Part shown: piece by piece, positions 12,871-21,292 of the stretch
Numbering within the stretch: the stretch's first letter is position 1
Layout of the letters: each line of letters opens with the position of its first letter
Assembly (NCBI GenBank): GCA_035513995.1
Contig: DATKBL010000035.1
Coordinates: 1 to 24,059 of the forward strand
DNA: 24,059 bases
Direction of reading: 5' to 3'
Source: DASUTW01 sp035513995
GTDB lineage: Bacteria > Actinomycetota > UBA4738 > CALAEC01
Notes under the pieces: model-generated
The model's input: only the letters and a program-made list of their open reading frames with translations
Database searches by the model: none
What the model was told of the DNA's origin: nothing
Translations under genes and position numbers: made by a program

Positions 12871-13785
12871 TCAGTCGGAGCTCTTCGACCGGTTGCGGCG
12901 GGGGGGCTTCTCCTGCGGGTCGTCGTTCTTGGAGATCATCACCCGGTAGGGGAACGGGATCTCGACGCCCCGCTCGTCGAGGCGCTCCTTGATGCGGCGC
13001 CGGAGCTCCCGGGCGACGTCCCACTGATAGGGCGGCCGCACGTCGGCCACCACCCGCACGACGACCTCGTACTCGCCCAGGTTCTCAACGCCCAGCACGT
13101 TCGGACCGTCGTAGATCCTTCGCTTGAGATCGGGGTCCTCGCGCAGATCGTCGAAGAGCTCCTCGAGGATCCCCCTGACCTTGTCGACGTTCTCGCCGTA
13201 GCCGACACCCACGTCCACGACCGCGCGGGCCCAGCCCTTGGTCTTGTTGCCGATCATCGTGATGTTGCCATTCGGGATGATGTGGAGGGTGCCGTCGAAC
13301 GCGCGAAGCTGGGTCACGCGGAGACTCATCTGCTCCACCTTGCCCGAGACCCTCTCGTCGGCGTTCACCGAGATGATGTCCCCGACCGCGTACTGGTTCT
13401 CGAGCAGGATGAAGAACCCGGAGAGGAAGTCCTTGACGACGCTCTGGGCCCCGAAGCCCAGCGCGATGCCGGCGATCCCGGCGCCCGCGATCAGCGGCGC
13501 GAGGTTCGCCCCCAGCTGGTCGAGGATCAGGAGGATCGCGAGGGTCCACACGACCACCCGGATCACGTAGTGGAGCGCGTGCGTGAGGGTCGCGGCGCGC
13601 TGGAGGTCGAGCTCGGCGGTGACCGACTCGGCCGCCTCCATGCGCCGCTGCATCCGCTTCACGGCCTGGCGAGCCAGCCACCCCAGCAGGACCCCGGCGA
13701 CGATGACGATGAGGATGATCAGTCCGTGGCTGGTCATCCAGTCCACCGAGGTGATCGGGGCGTGGTCGGCGACGAGCGGCATCAT
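12871..13785 (-). CDS. Small-conductance mechanosensitive channel (MscS family)
   Basis: A 304-aa inner-membrane channel that opens under membrane tension to release osmolytes during hypo-osmotic shock. Hydrophobic segments lie at about 20-38, 70-90 and 95-130. The third contains the pore helix IAGAGIAGIALGFGAQSVVKD followed by FLSGFFILLENQYAVGD, the best conserved MscS stretch. The cytoplasmic beta domain follows (VEQMSLRVTQLRAFDG, IIPNG), then the alpha-beta domain and a basic tail. The ATG at 13785 overlaps the stop of the SpoIID-domain gene (ATGA), so the two are coupled. Length is near that of E. coli MscS (286 aa). Secure at family level. Confidence 0.94.
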   Translation of the reverse strand: MMPLVADHAPITSVDWMTSHGLIILIVIVAGVLLGWLARQAVKRMQRRMEAAESVTAELDLQRAATLTHALHYVIRVVVWTLAILLILDQLGANLAPLIAGAGIAGIALGFGAQSVVKDFLSGFFILLENQYAVGDIISVNADERVSGKVEQMSLRVTQLRAFDGTLHIIPNGNITMIGNKTKGWARAVVDVGVGYGENVDKVRGILEELFDDLREDPDLKRRIYDGPNVLGVENLGEYEVVVRVVADVRPPYQWDVARELRRRIKERLDERGVEIPFPYRVMISKNDDPQEKPPRRNRSKSSD

Positions 13786-15470
13786 CGTCGATGTAACCCC
13801 CTGCGGCGGCCCAGGGTCAACACGAGCCCGAGGAGGAGCGCGGCTCCCGCCCCCACGATCAGCGGCACGGTGGCGGGGCTCCCCTCGTCCTCGGGCTCCG
13901 ATCCGGAGGCCTCGGGCGTGGGCTCACTGGGGGAAGCGCTGGGGCCCGCCGTGGCGCCCTCCTCGATCATCACGGCCCGCGTCGACGTGAGCAGGGTGTC
14001 CACCCCGTCGGTGATCCGGAGCCGGACCTGCGCCGGCCCGGGTGGGAGAGGCGCGCCGAGCCGGAACCGCATCTCGCCGCCCTCCAGCGAACGCCACGCG
14101 GTCGTCGCCACCTCGTCGCCGCGCAGGTACTCGGCTCGCACGCGGACGGGCGTCTCGCTCGCCAGCCGGACCCGGAGCCCGACGCCCGCCTCGGCGCGCG
14201 GGCGGGTCCCGAACCCTTCGACGCGGAGCCGGGGGGCGGAGGGCGCGGAGGTGCGCACGCGGACGCCCCTCCCCGTGGGCTCGACCCGGAGAGGCGGAGA
14301 GGGCGGGTTCCGGACCCCGCGCAGACCGACGCGGGCCTCACCCGACGGCTCGATGGTCACCGAGCGGAGGCCGGTCGCGACGAGAACCCGGATCGTGCCG
14401 GGGAGATCGTGGGCCTGCGGGCGCAGGCCTCCGTAGTAGAAGGAGAGGATCTCCTCGTAGGAGAGCCCCCGGTCGGCCTTCCCCTTGGCGCCCCACTGGA
14501 CCATCCCGACCCCATGCCCCCACCCCCGCCCCTCGAGCAGGAGCGCGGAGCCGTCGGTCCTCGTGCGGAACCACGTCGAGGGAACCGTCTGCGGGAGGCG
14601 CGAGCCGTCGGGCTCGGTGGTCGGGTAGCGATCGGGCATGAGGCAGCGGGCCGTGTCGTTGAGCGCGTCGCGGAGGTCGGCCTTGCTCAGCCGGGCGTTC
14701 GCCCCCCGTCCCCTGACCGTGATCCCGCCGTCGCCGGCCTGCACGCGCCGGATCGTGCCGCCGCTCCACCGCCCGTCCGCGCGGAGCAGTCGGTCGAGGT
14801 CGGCGAACGGTACCTCCACCCGCCAGCGCGAGACCGGCGACTCGCCGTCGTCCTCCTCCGGCTGCGTGGGCAGATAGGGCAGCGGATCTCCGCCCCAGAC
14901 GTCGGCGTTGGAGTAGGTTCGCCCGTTCGAGGTGGAGGAGTAGAAGGTCTGGGCCGGCCCGCCCTGATGGAGGAGCACCTCGCCGGCCGTCTCCTCGACC
15001 GCCCGCGCCCACCGGCGTCCGAAGGCCCCCGCCTCCACGCCCATCCCCATGTAGACCTGGCAGGCGTCGGTGGCGCAGAGGTCGTACTCGCCGCCGGGGT
15101 CGAGTCGGCTCGCGGCGTAGGAGCGGGCGGCCACGACCTGCGCCTTCAGCGCCTCGGGGGGCCACGAGCGGGGGACCTCGGCGATCCCCTTCAGGTAGTC
15201 CTCGAACGGCAGCTCCCCGAGCACGGTGAGCGAGCCGTCAGAGGCGCGGAGGACCTCGACCGCGCCCCGGTAGCGCTCGTGGAGCACCGGCTGGAACGGG
15301 TCCACGCACGAGGACCCGGTCGGCGGGTACTCGCCGTGGACGAGGATCGAAGCGTTCTCGGGCGCCGCGACCCGCACGCGGCGGGGAGGCTCCTGTGCGG
15401 TCGCGGCGGGCGCCTGCGCGAGCAGGGCACAGGCCACGATCGCCGCCGCGAGGAGACGGGGGCGGGGCAT
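13782..15470 (-). CDS. SpoIID/LytB-domain cell-wall protein with signal peptide and C-terminal anchor
   Basis: A 562-aa exported protein. Residues 1-26 form a signal peptide (basic start, Leu/Ala core, ATAQ cleavage region). The SpoIID domain begins near residue 85 with LPFEDYLKGIAEVPRSWPPEALKAQ and VVAARSYAA. E98 matches the catalytic Glu of the B. subtilis lytic transglycosylase SpoIID by position. GRGWGHGVGMVQWGAKG closes the domain near 340. A Pro/Arg-rich beta region follows, then a Ser/Pro/Glu linker and a transmembrane helix with a basic tail, with no LPXTG. It probably trims peptidoglycan at the cell surface, although the window gives no sign of sporulation. The ATG at 15470 is chosen because TACGGT lies 7 bases before it and includes part of the GTG at 15479. 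mscS follows with a four-base overlap. Confidence 0.88.
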   Translation of the reverse strand: MPRPRLLAAAIVACALLAQAPAATAQEPPRRVRVAAPENASILVHGEYPPTGSSCVDPFQPVLHERYRGAVEVLRASDGSLTVLGELPFEDYLKGIAEVPRSWPPEALKAQVVAARSYAASRLDPGGEYDLCATDACQVYMGMGVEAGAFGRRWARAVEETAGEVLLHQGGPAQTFYSSTSNGRTYSNADVWGGDPLPYLPTQPEEDDGESPVSRWRVEVPFADLDRLLRADGRWSGGTIRRVQAGDGGITVRGRGANARLSKADLRDALNDTARCLMPDRYPTTEPDGSRLPQTVPSTWFRTRTDGSALLLEGRGWGHGVGMVQWGAKGKADRGLSYEEILSFYYGGLRPQAHDLPGTIRVLVATGLRSVTIEPSGEARVGLRGVRNPPSPPLRVEPTGRGVRVRTSAPSAPRLRVEGFGTRPRAEAGVGLRVRLASETPVRVRAEYLRGDEVATTAWRSLEGGEMRFRLGAPLPPGPAQVRLRITDGVDTLLTSTRAVMIEEGATAGPSASPSEPTPEASGSEPEDEGSPATVPLIVGAGAALLLGLVLTLGRRRGLHRR

Positions 15471-15477
15471 GGGGTCC

Positions 15478-15483
15478 ACCGTA
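15478..15483 (-). promoter_or_regulatory. -10 box (TACGGT) of the SpoIID-domain gene, leaderless arrangement
   Basis: TACGGT ends 7 bases before the ATG at 15470, inside a 27-base gap after the upstream thioredoxin-like gene. No Shine-Dalgarno is present. The geometry matches plsC and the transsulfuration gene exactly. Confidence 0.5.
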
Positions 15484-15497
15484 GCACCGGCCCCCGG

Positions 15498-16007
15498 CTA
15501 CGAGGCGACGGCCTCGAGCTCCGTGCGGAGCCGCTCCTCCGAGACCGCCCCGCTCCACTCGAAGACGACCTCGCCGTCCCGGTCGACGACGAGCGTCACG
15601 GGCTGGCCGAGGGTCCCCAGGCTGTCGCGGATCTCTCCCCGCGGGTCGAACACGCTCGGGTAGGGCCAGTCGAGCTCGAGGATGAAGTCGCGGGCGGCCT
15701 CCCGATTGTCGAGGATGTCCACCCCGAGGAACTGCACCCGGCCCTCGTACTCACGCGCGAGCGATGCGAGATGCGGGCCCTCCACGCGGCACGGACCGCA
15801 CCACGAGGCCCACACGTTCACGACGACGGGGGTGCCCTCCAGGCTCCGCAGGAGAGCCCGGAACCCGTCGGGGTCGTACTCGGGCAGGTCGAGCCGGTCC
15901 TCGTGGAGCGTGGGGACCGCCTCCGGGGCCTCGGCCGGCGCCCCCGCGCCGCCGCAGGCCGCCGCGATCGCCGTAAGGAAGGCCAGCAGTGCGCGCCGCA
16001 TCGTCAT
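15498..16007 (-). CDS. TlpA/ResA-like thioredoxin-fold protein, probably exported
   Basis: A 169-aa periplasmic-type thioredoxin. From the ATG at 16007 it has a short basic start, a hydrophobic Leu/Ala core and a cysteine at position 18 (AAACGG), a possible lipoprotein attachment site although the lipobox is weak (Ala rather than Leu at -3). The redox motif WCGPC (69-73) sits in VVVNVWASWCGPCR, and the cis-proline is in LGQPVTLVVDRDGEV, as in TlpA/ResA proteins that reduce cytochrome c apoproteins or other envelope thiols. Insertions between the catalytic motif and the cis-proline are typical of the family. A TACCGT box six bases upstream and the lack of a Shine-Dalgarno favour 16007 over the longer start at 16022. 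The in vivo substrate is unknown. Confidence 0.88.
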   Translation of the reverse strand: MTMRRALLAFLTAIAAACGGAGAPAEAPEAVPTLHEDRLDLPEYDPDGFRALLRSLEGTPVVVNVWASWCGPCRVEGPHLASLAREYEGRVQFLGVDILDNREAARDFILELDWPYPSVFDPRGEIRDSLGTLGQPVTLVVDRDGEVVFEWSGAVSEERLRTELEAVAS

Positions 16008-16013
16008 GAGGCC

Positions 16014-16019
16014 ACGGTA
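16014..16019 (-). promoter_or_regulatory. -10 box (TACCGT) of the TlpA-like gene, leaderless arrangement
   Basis: TACCGT ends 6 bases before the ATG at 16007, with no Shine-Dalgarno. It is divergent from the TAGGAT box of the DAK-recG operon 30 bases away. Confidence 0.45.
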
Positions 16020-16049
16020 CAACGGCGCGGTGCCCGGGGAGGGGCGGGA

Positions 16050-16055
16050 TAGGAT
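16050..16055 (+). promoter_or_regulatory. -10 box (TAGGAT) of the DAK-recG-coaD-rnc operon
   Basis: TAGGAT is followed by an in-frame GTG immediately at 16056 and another at 16065. Because a start directly touching the -10 would not be in the transcript, 16065 (9 bases downstream) is the better start. The same hexamer occurs before plsC and thiL. Confidence 0.45.
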
Positions 16056-16064
16056 GTGCGCGAG

Positions 16065-17552
16065 GTGGGGACGCTCGACGCGCCGACGCTCCGGCGAGCG
16101 ATGGCCCTGTACGCGCAGGCTCTAGAGGCGCACCGGGAGGAGATCGACTCGCTGAACGTCTTCCCCGTGCCCGACGGCGACACCGGCACGAACATGCTGC
16201 TCACGCAGCGGGCGGTGGACGAGGCCTGTGTCGGGCTCGACGGTGCGCCGATCGGGACCCTGGGCGAGACGATCGCCAGGGCCGCCCTGCTGGGGGCGAG
16301 AGGGAACTCGGGAGTGATCCTGTCGCAGATCCTCAGGGGTCTGACCGAGGGGCTGGAGGGCGCCCAGGCTGACGGCCGAGGTCTGGCCTCGGCGCTGGCT
16401 CGCGCCCACGAGGAGGCCCGGAAGTCGGTCGCCGAGCCCGCGGAGGGGACGATCCTCTCCGTGCTCGGGGACGCGGCGCGCGCGGCGAAGGGCGGCTCGG
16501 TCGAGGAGGTGGCGCGGGCGTCGCTCGAGGCCGCGCGGGCGTCGCTCGAGCGGACCCCCCGGCAGCTCGAGGAGCTCCGGCGGGCGGGCGTCGTGGACGC
16601 CGGCGGCAAGGGGCTCGTGCTGCTCCTCGACGCGTTGGCGGCCGCGATCGAGGGCCGCCCGCTGTCGGAGGAGGTCGGGCCGATGGGCCCCGTCGGTCAC
16701 GAGGAGGCCGCCGGCTCCCTGGGCACGCGGTACGGCTCGGAGGTGATGTACGTGATCCACGGGCCCGCCGAGGGCGTGGAGGGGCTCCGCGAGCGGCTGT
16801 CGGCGATCGGCGACTCGGTCGTGGTTGTGGGCGGCGGCGAGCTGCACCAGGCGCACGTCCACACCGACGACCCCGGGCTGGCCGTCGAGGAGGGGATCCG
16901 GACGGGGGGCAGGCTGGCCCAGATCCGGATCGTCTCGCTCGACGAGCAGGTCGCCGCACGCTGCCTGGCGGCCGATGCGCTCGGCGAGGTCGCCCCGCAC
17001 TCCCTGGTCGCGGTGGCCGAGGGCAAGGGGATGGCGGGGATCCTCGAGTCGCTGGGCGCCCGGGTGGTGATCGGAGCCCCGTCCGTCGGCGAGCTCGTCG
17101 AGGCGATCGAGCAGGCGCCGGGTGGGCAGGTCATCGTGCTGCCCAACGACCCGAGCGTGATGGCGGTGGCCGAGGCGGCGGCGACCCGGGCCGCCAAGGA
17201 GGTCTCGGTCGTGCCGACCGCCTCGATGGCCCAGGGGGTCGCCGCAGCCTCGGCCTACCTCGCGAACGACCCGGACCCTGCTGCGGTGCACGCGGCGATG
17301 GAGGCCGCGGCCTCGGGCGTCCGCTGGGGAGAGCTGGGCGCCACCGCCGCGCCCGCGGCCGCGGCCGTGGACCTGGCCCGCGCGCTGGAGCCCGACGGGG
17401 CGGAGCTGCTCACCCTGTACCTGGGCGAGGGCGCCTCCGACGAAGAGGGCGAGCGCATCGCGGCCGCCCTCCGCGAGTCGCACGCCCACCTCGAGATCGA
17501 GGTCCAGCGCGGCGACCAGCCGGGCTCCGCCTACCTGATCGGGATCGAGTGA
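16065..17552 (+). CDS. DAK2/DegV-associated kinase (FakA/YloV-like fatty acid kinase family)
   Basis: A 495-aa protein with the DhaL-type nucleotide-binding domain at the N-terminus: SLNVFPVPDGDTGTNMLLT carries the three metal-binding aspartates' region, and ALLGARGNSGVILSQILRG the phosphate loop. The C-terminal half is the DUF-type domain of FakA/YloV (VHTDDPGLAVEEG, then VAVAEGKGMAGILESLGA). In Firmicutes this protein phosphorylates fatty acids held by a FakB (DegV) partner; none is in the window. Mycobacteria carry the same gene (split as Rv2974c/Rv2975c, from memory) just before recG. A 21-base tandem duplication (16512-16550) repeats ARASLEA. The stop overlaps recG by four bases (GTGA). 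Confidence 0.88.
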   Translation: MGTLDAPTLRRAMALYAQALEAHREEIDSLNVFPVPDGDTGTNMLLTQRAVDEACVGLDGAPIGTLGETIARAALLGARGNSGVILSQILRGLTEGLEGAQADGRGLASALARAHEEARKSVAEPAEGTILSVLGDAARAAKGGSVEEVARASLEAARASLERTPRQLEELRRAGVVDAGGKGLVLLLDALAAAIEGRPLSEEVGPMGPVGHEEAAGSLGTRYGSEVMYVIHGPAEGVEGLRERLSAIGDSVVVVGGGELHQAHVHTDDPGLAVEEGIRTGGRLAQIRIVSLDEQVAARCLAADALGEVAPHSLVAVAEGKGMAGILESLGARVVIGAPSVGELVEAIEQAPGGQVIVLPNDPSVMAVAEAAATRAAKEVSVVPTASMAQGVAAASAYLANDPDPAAVHAAMEAAASGVRWGELGATAAPAAAAVDLARALEPDGAELLTLYLGEGASDEEGERIAAALRESHAHLEIEVQRGDQPGSAYLIGIE

Positions 17553-19696
17553 AGGTCACCGCGCGCACCTCGATCTCTTCCTTCGCCGGTTGGGCCAAGC
17601 GGTCGGTCCCGGGGCTCCGCAAGCTCGGGGTGGCCACGGTGGGCGACCTCCTCCACCACTACCCGCGCCGGTACATCGATCGGTCGAACGTGGCCTCGAT
17701 CGGCGACCTGCACGTGAACGACGACGCCACCTTGATCGGTACGGTCCGCCGCGTGCGGCGAGCCTTCACCCGGAACCGCCGCCAGATGGTCACCGTCACC
17801 GTCTTCGACCCCAGCGGCTCGATGGACCTCTTCTGGTTCAACCAGTCCTGGCCCGCCCAGCGATTCCGCGAGGGGATGGAGGTCGCCGTATCCGGGAGGG
17901 TGGGGGCCTTCCGCGGGAGGCTGCGCGTGACCAACCCCGCGGTGGAGATCCTCAAGGGCGGGGGCGACGAGACCGTGCACGTGGGGAGGATCGTCCCCGT
18001 CCACCCTGCGGGGGAGGGCGTGACCACCGGCGTGATCCGCCGCCTGGTGCACGACGCGCTGGAGCGGGCGGAGGACATCCCCGACCCGCTGCCGGAGGAG
18101 GTCCTGGAGCGCCACGCGCTCCCGCCGCTCGCCGACGCCCTCCGCGACGTCCACTTCCCCGAGACCGACGCCGCCAGGGACCGGGCGATCGAGCGGCTGA
18201 AGCTCGACGAGCTGTTCTTCCTCGAGCTGGGGGTGGCCTTCCGCAAGCACCGCGTCGAGCGGGAGGCCGAGGGGATCGCCCACGACCTGTCGGGCGACCT
18301 CGCCGAGCGGTTCGTCTCGGCCCTCCCGTTCGCCGTCACCGACGCGCAGCGCCGGACGATGGACGAGGTGGCCAAGGACATGGCCGAGCCCAGGCCGATG
18401 CACCGGCTCCTCCAGGGCGACGTCGGGTCGGGGAAGACGGTCGTGGCGCTCTACGGCGCGCTGCTGGCGATCCAGTCGGGGCGTCAGGCCGCGGTGATGG
18501 CGCCTACCGAGGTCCTGGCTCAGCAGCACTACCGGAAGATCCGGGAGCTGCTCGCCGGGATCGGGGCGCGCTCGGTGACCGAGGGCCCGCTCGAGCCCCA
18601 GGTCGACCTGTTCGACCAGGGGCCCAAGGAGCACACGCTGACCTACGCGCTGCTCACCGGGGCGGTCACGGGGAAGGAGCGAGAGGCCGTCCTCGAGGGG
18701 CTCGCCGACGGGAACGTCCACCTCGTCGTGGGGACCCACGCCCTCGTCCAGGAGAAGGTCGAGATGCGGGACCTCTCGGTGGCCGTGGTGGACGAGCAGC
18801 ATCGCTTCGGCCTCCACCAGCGGATCGCCCTGAAGGAGAAGGGCGCCCAGCCAGACGTCCTCATCATGACGGCCACGCCGATCCCGCGGACCCTGGCCCT
18901 GACCTACTATGGCGACCTCGACGTCTCGGTGCTCGACGAGATGCCGGCCGGCCGCCTGCCCGTCACCACCCGCGTCGTCCGCACCCCCCAGCAGCGGCGG
19001 AAGGCCTACGAGCTCGTCCGGGGCGAGGTCGAGCGCGGCCGGCAGGGCTTCGTCGTGTGCGCCGCGATCGACGAGGGCAACCGGCTCGAGGTGAAGGCCG
19101 CCGAGCGCGAGGCGGAGCGCCTCCAGACCGAGGTCTTCCCCGACCTGCGCATCACCCTCCTCCACGGGAGGATGCGTCCCAAAGAGAAGGACGATCGGAT
19201 GGAGACCTTCCGAGCGGGGGCGTCGGACCTGCTGATCGCCACCACGGTGATCGAGGTGGGCGTGGACATCCCCAACGCCACGGTGATGCTGGTCGAGAAC
19301 GCCGAGCGGTTCGGGCTGGCTCAGCTCCACCAGCTCCGGGGCCGGATCGGGCGCGGGGAGCACGGCTCGCACTGCATCCTGTTCGACGAGTCGGAGCCCG
19401 ACAACGAGGACGCCCGCGCGCGCCTGGCGGCGATGTCGCGGACGACCGACGGCTTCGAGCTCGCCGACGAGGATCTCCGGCTGCGCGGCGAGGGCACGCT
19501 CTTCGACATCCGGCAGTCGGGGATGCCCGACCTGCGGCTGGCCCAGCTCGCCCACGACACCGACCTCGTGCGCGTGGCGCGACGTGACGCCTTCGCGCTG
19601 ATCGAGGCGGACCCCGATCTCTCCGAGCATCCCGAGCAGCGGGCCGAGCTCGAGCGGCGGTTCGCCGAGCGGATCGACTGGCTCTTCCACAGCTGA
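17549..19696 (+). CDS. recG: ATP-dependent DNA helicase RecG
   Basis: A 715-aa superfamily 2 helicase that regresses stalled forks and processes recombination intermediates. The N-terminal wedge/OB domain spans about 60-150 (VNDDATLIGTVRRVRR, VTVFDPSGSMDLFWFNQ). Helicase motifs follow: Q-like LPFAVTDAQRRTMDEV, Walker A GDVGSGKT (290-297), APTEVLAQQHY, Walker B DEQH (415-418), TATPIPRTLALTYYGD, LLHGRMRPKEKD, ATTVIEVGVDIPNA and the QLRGRIGRG arginine-finger motif VI. The C-terminal TRG region DLRLRGEGTLFDIRQSG is present. Length is normal (E. coli 693). The GTG start overlaps the DAK stop by four bases, and the stop overlaps the next start by one. Complete and certain. Confidence 0.98.
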   Translation: MKVTARTSISSFAGWAKRSVPGLRKLGVATVGDLLHHYPRRYIDRSNVASIGDLHVNDDATLIGTVRRVRRAFTRNRRQMVTVTVFDPSGSMDLFWFNQSWPAQRFREGMEVAVSGRVGAFRGRLRVTNPAVEILKGGGDETVHVGRIVPVHPAGEGVTTGVIRRLVHDALERAEDIPDPLPEEVLERHALPPLADALRDVHFPETDAARDRAIERLKLDELFFLELGVAFRKHRVEREAEGIAHDLSGDLAERFVSALPFAVTDAQRRTMDEVAKDMAEPRPMHRLLQGDVGSGKTVVALYGALLAIQSGRQAAVMAPTEVLAQQHYRKIRELLAGIGARSVTEGPLEPQVDLFDQGPKEHTLTYALLTGAVTGKEREAVLEGLADGNVHLVVGTHALVQEKVEMRDLSVAVVDEQHRFGLHQRIALKEKGAQPDVLIMTATPIPRTLALTYYGDLDVSVLDEMPAGRLPVTTRVVRTPQQRRKAYELVRGEVERGRQGFVVCAAIDEGNRLEVKAAEREAERLQTEVFPDLRITLLHGRMRPKEKDDRMETFRAGASDLLIATTVIEVGVDIPNATVMLVENAERFGLAQLHQLRGRIGRGEHGSHCILFDESEPDNEDARARLAAMSRTTDGFELADEDLRLRGEGTLFDIRQSGMPDLRLAQLAHDTDLVRVARRDAFALIEADPDLSEHPEQRAELERRFAERIDWLFHS

Positions 19697-20292
19697 TGGC
19701 CCGGCCGATCTTCTCGCGCTGGTACGAGCTGCTCTCCCGGGCCGAGGACCCCATGATCCGGAGGTTCCGGGACGAGACGGTCGGGGGCGCGCGCGGCCGG
19801 GTCCTGGAGCTCGGCGCGGGGAACGGGCTGAACTTCGCGCATTACCGCGACGTCGAGGTGGTCGCGCTCGAGCCGGAGGAGGGGATGCTGCGGAAGGCCG
19901 GGCCGCGGGCGGCCGAGGCGCCGATCGGGGTCAGGCTCGTGCGGGCCTCGGGCGAGCGCCTCCCGTTCCACGACGACGCCTTCGACACCGTGGTGCTCAG
20001 CCTGGTGATGTGCAGCGTGCCCGACCCGAGGCGTGTGGCAGCCGAGGTGGGCAGGGTGCTGGCGAAGGGGGGAGAGGTTCGGTTCTTCGAGCACGTCCGA
20101 GCGCCCGACCCGCGAGTGGCCCGGCGCCAGGACCTGATCATCCCCCTGTACAGCAGGTTCTCCGGAGGGTGCCACATCAACCGCGACACGCTCGGCACGC
20201 TGCGCAACGCGGGGCTCCGGGTCCGCTACCGGCGCCTCGCCTACGGACCCCGTCACGCGCCGCACGTGATCGGGGTCGCGTCGCGGCCGTGA
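19696..20292 (+). CDS. Class I SAM-dependent methyltransferase
   Basis: A 198-aa Rossmann-fold methyltransferase of the Methyltransf_11/UbiE-like type. Motif I is VLELGAGNGLNF (36-47), the acidic residue binding the SAM ribose is in VVALEPEEGML, and motif IV/post-I is PFHDDAFDTVVLSLVMCSVPDP. A conserved C-terminal GGCHINRDT and a short insertion follow. This subgroup is often compared with phospholipid or small-molecule methylases, but the acceptor cannot be read from the sequence. It is inserted between recG and rsmD with one-base (TGATG) and four-base (GTGA) overlaps, so it is part of the same translationally coupled run. Confidence 0.9.
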   Translation: MARPIFSRWYELLSRAEDPMIRRFRDETVGGARGRVLELGAGNGLNFAHYRDVEVVALEPEEGMLRKAGPRAAEAPIGVRLVRASGERLPFHDDAFDTVVLSLVMCSVPDPRRVAAEVGRVLAKGGEVRFFEHVRAPDPRVARRQDLIIPLYSRFSGGCHINRDTLGTLRNAGLRVRYRRLAYGPRHAPHVIGVASRP

Positions 20293-20822
20293 GGATCATC
20301 GCGGGGACGGCGAAGGGCGCGCGGCTGGCCCCAGTTCCCGAGGGGACCCGGCCCCTCTCCGACCGGGCCCGTGAGGGCCTCTTCTCGAGCCTGGGGGGGC
20401 GGGTGGTGGGTGCTCGGGTGCTCGACCTGTTCGCCGGGACGGGGGCGATGAGCCTCGAGGCGCTCTCGCGGGGCGCCGCCTCGGCCGTGCTGGTGGACGC
20501 CTCCCCGACGGCCGTCGCGGCGATCGAGGACAACCTGACGAGGACCGGCCTCGACGGCGAGGTCGTCCACGCGGACGCCGCCAGGTTCCTCGCCCGGCCG
20601 TCCGGGGGATGGGACCTCGTCCTCCTCGATCCCCCGTGGGACCACCCCGAGCCCGACCTTCGGGACATCCTTGTCGCTCTGGAGGCACATGTGGCGACAG
20701 GTGGAACGGTAGCGCTCACGCGCCCCAAGCGGGCTTCCACGGATGTGATTCCTGTAAACTTGCAGGTCGTCAAGCACCTCGACTATGGCGAGACGCGCAT
20801 CCTCGTCCTGGAGGCTCGGTGA
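20289..20822 (+). CDS. rsmD: 16S rRNA (guanine966-N2)-methyltransferase RsmD
   Basis: A 177-aa rRNA methyltransferase acting on G966 of 16S rRNA in the small subunit. It begins with the diagnostic MRIIAGTAKGARL and has the substrate loop TRPLSDRAREGLFSSL. Motif I is VLDLFAGTGAMSLEALSRGA (44-63), motif II AVLVDASP, and the catalytic N-type motif IV is LLDPPWD (114-117 being DPPW; the common form is DPPY or DPPF). The GTG at 20289 overlaps the preceding stop by four bases, and its own stop overlaps coaD by four. The rsmD-coaD pair is one of the most conserved bacterial gene neighbours and supports the assignment. Confidence 0.96.
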   Translation: MRIIAGTAKGARLAPVPEGTRPLSDRAREGLFSSLGGRVVGARVLDLFAGTGAMSLEALSRGAASAVLVDASPTAVAAIEDNLTRTGLDGEVVHADAARFLARPSGGWDLVLLDPPWDHPEPDLRDILVALEAHVATGGTVALTRPKRASTDVIPVNLQVVKHLDYGETRILVLEAR

Positions 20823-21292
20823 CCCTGACTGCGCTGTGCCCGGGGACCTTCGACCCGGTCACGAACGGACATCTCGACATCGTCGAACGGGCGGCCCGCC
20901 TGTTCGACCGCGTCGTCGTGGCCGTCGTCGAGAACCCCTCGAAGGAGCCGATGTTCTCGCTCGAGGAGCGCCGGCAGATGCTGAAGGAGTCGCTCTCGCA
21001 CCTCGAGAACGTTGAGGTCGACTCCTTCTCGGGTCTGCTCGTCGACTACGCGCGCGACCGCGGCGTGAGCATGATCGTGAAGGGGATCCGCGCGATCTCC
21101 GACTTCGACTTCGAGCTCCAGATGGCCCAGATGAACAACCGACTGGCCGAGGTCGAGACGTGCTTCATCCCCACCAGCCCGACGTGGTCGTACCTCTCCT
21201 CCTCGCTCGTCAAGGAGGTGGCCCGCCTCGGGGGCGACGTGCGGGGACTGGTGCCCGACCACGTGCTGGAGCGGCTCGGGGAGCGTCTGTGA
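20819..21292 (+). CDS. coaD: Phosphopantetheine adenylyltransferase
   Basis: A 157-aa nucleotidyltransferase that makes dephospho-CoA from 4'-phosphopantetheine and ATP, the penultimate step of coenzyme A synthesis. It shows CPGTFDPVTNGHLDIVERAA with the T/H-x-G-H nucleotide motif (NGH at 16-18), VAVVENPSKEPMFSLEER, VKGIRAISDFDFELQMAQMN and TSPTWSYLSSSLVKEVA, the C-terminal I/L-S-S-S segment. The GTG overlaps rsmD by four bases and no other start gives this N-terminus. The stop shares one base with the next ATG (TGATG). Length and motifs are those of the family throughout. Confidence 0.98.
   Translation: MTLTALCPGTFDPVTNGHLDIVERAARLFDRVVVAVVENPSKEPMFSLEERRQMLKESLSHLENVEVDSFSGLLVDYARDRGVSMIVKGIRAISDFDFELQMAQMNNRLAEVETCFIPTSPTWSYLSSSLVKEVARLGGDVRGLVPDHVLERLGERL

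Noticed and set aside
13782..15470. Evidence for sporulation from a SpoIID-domain protein
   Set aside because: The domain is common in non-sporulating Actinobacteria as a cell-wall lytic or LytB-type protein; no other sporulation gene is present.
16512..16550. Tandem 18-base direct repeat with 21-base period in the DAK gene
   Set aside because: It is an in-frame heptad duplication (ARASLEA) within a helical region; ordinary slippage in high-GC coding DNA, with no sign of a mobile or regulatory repeat.
17531..19690. 719-codon minus-strand open frame opposite recG
   Set aside because: It is an antisense shadow of a perfectly conserved RecG, rich in Val/Leu/Asp/His/Arg from reversed codons.
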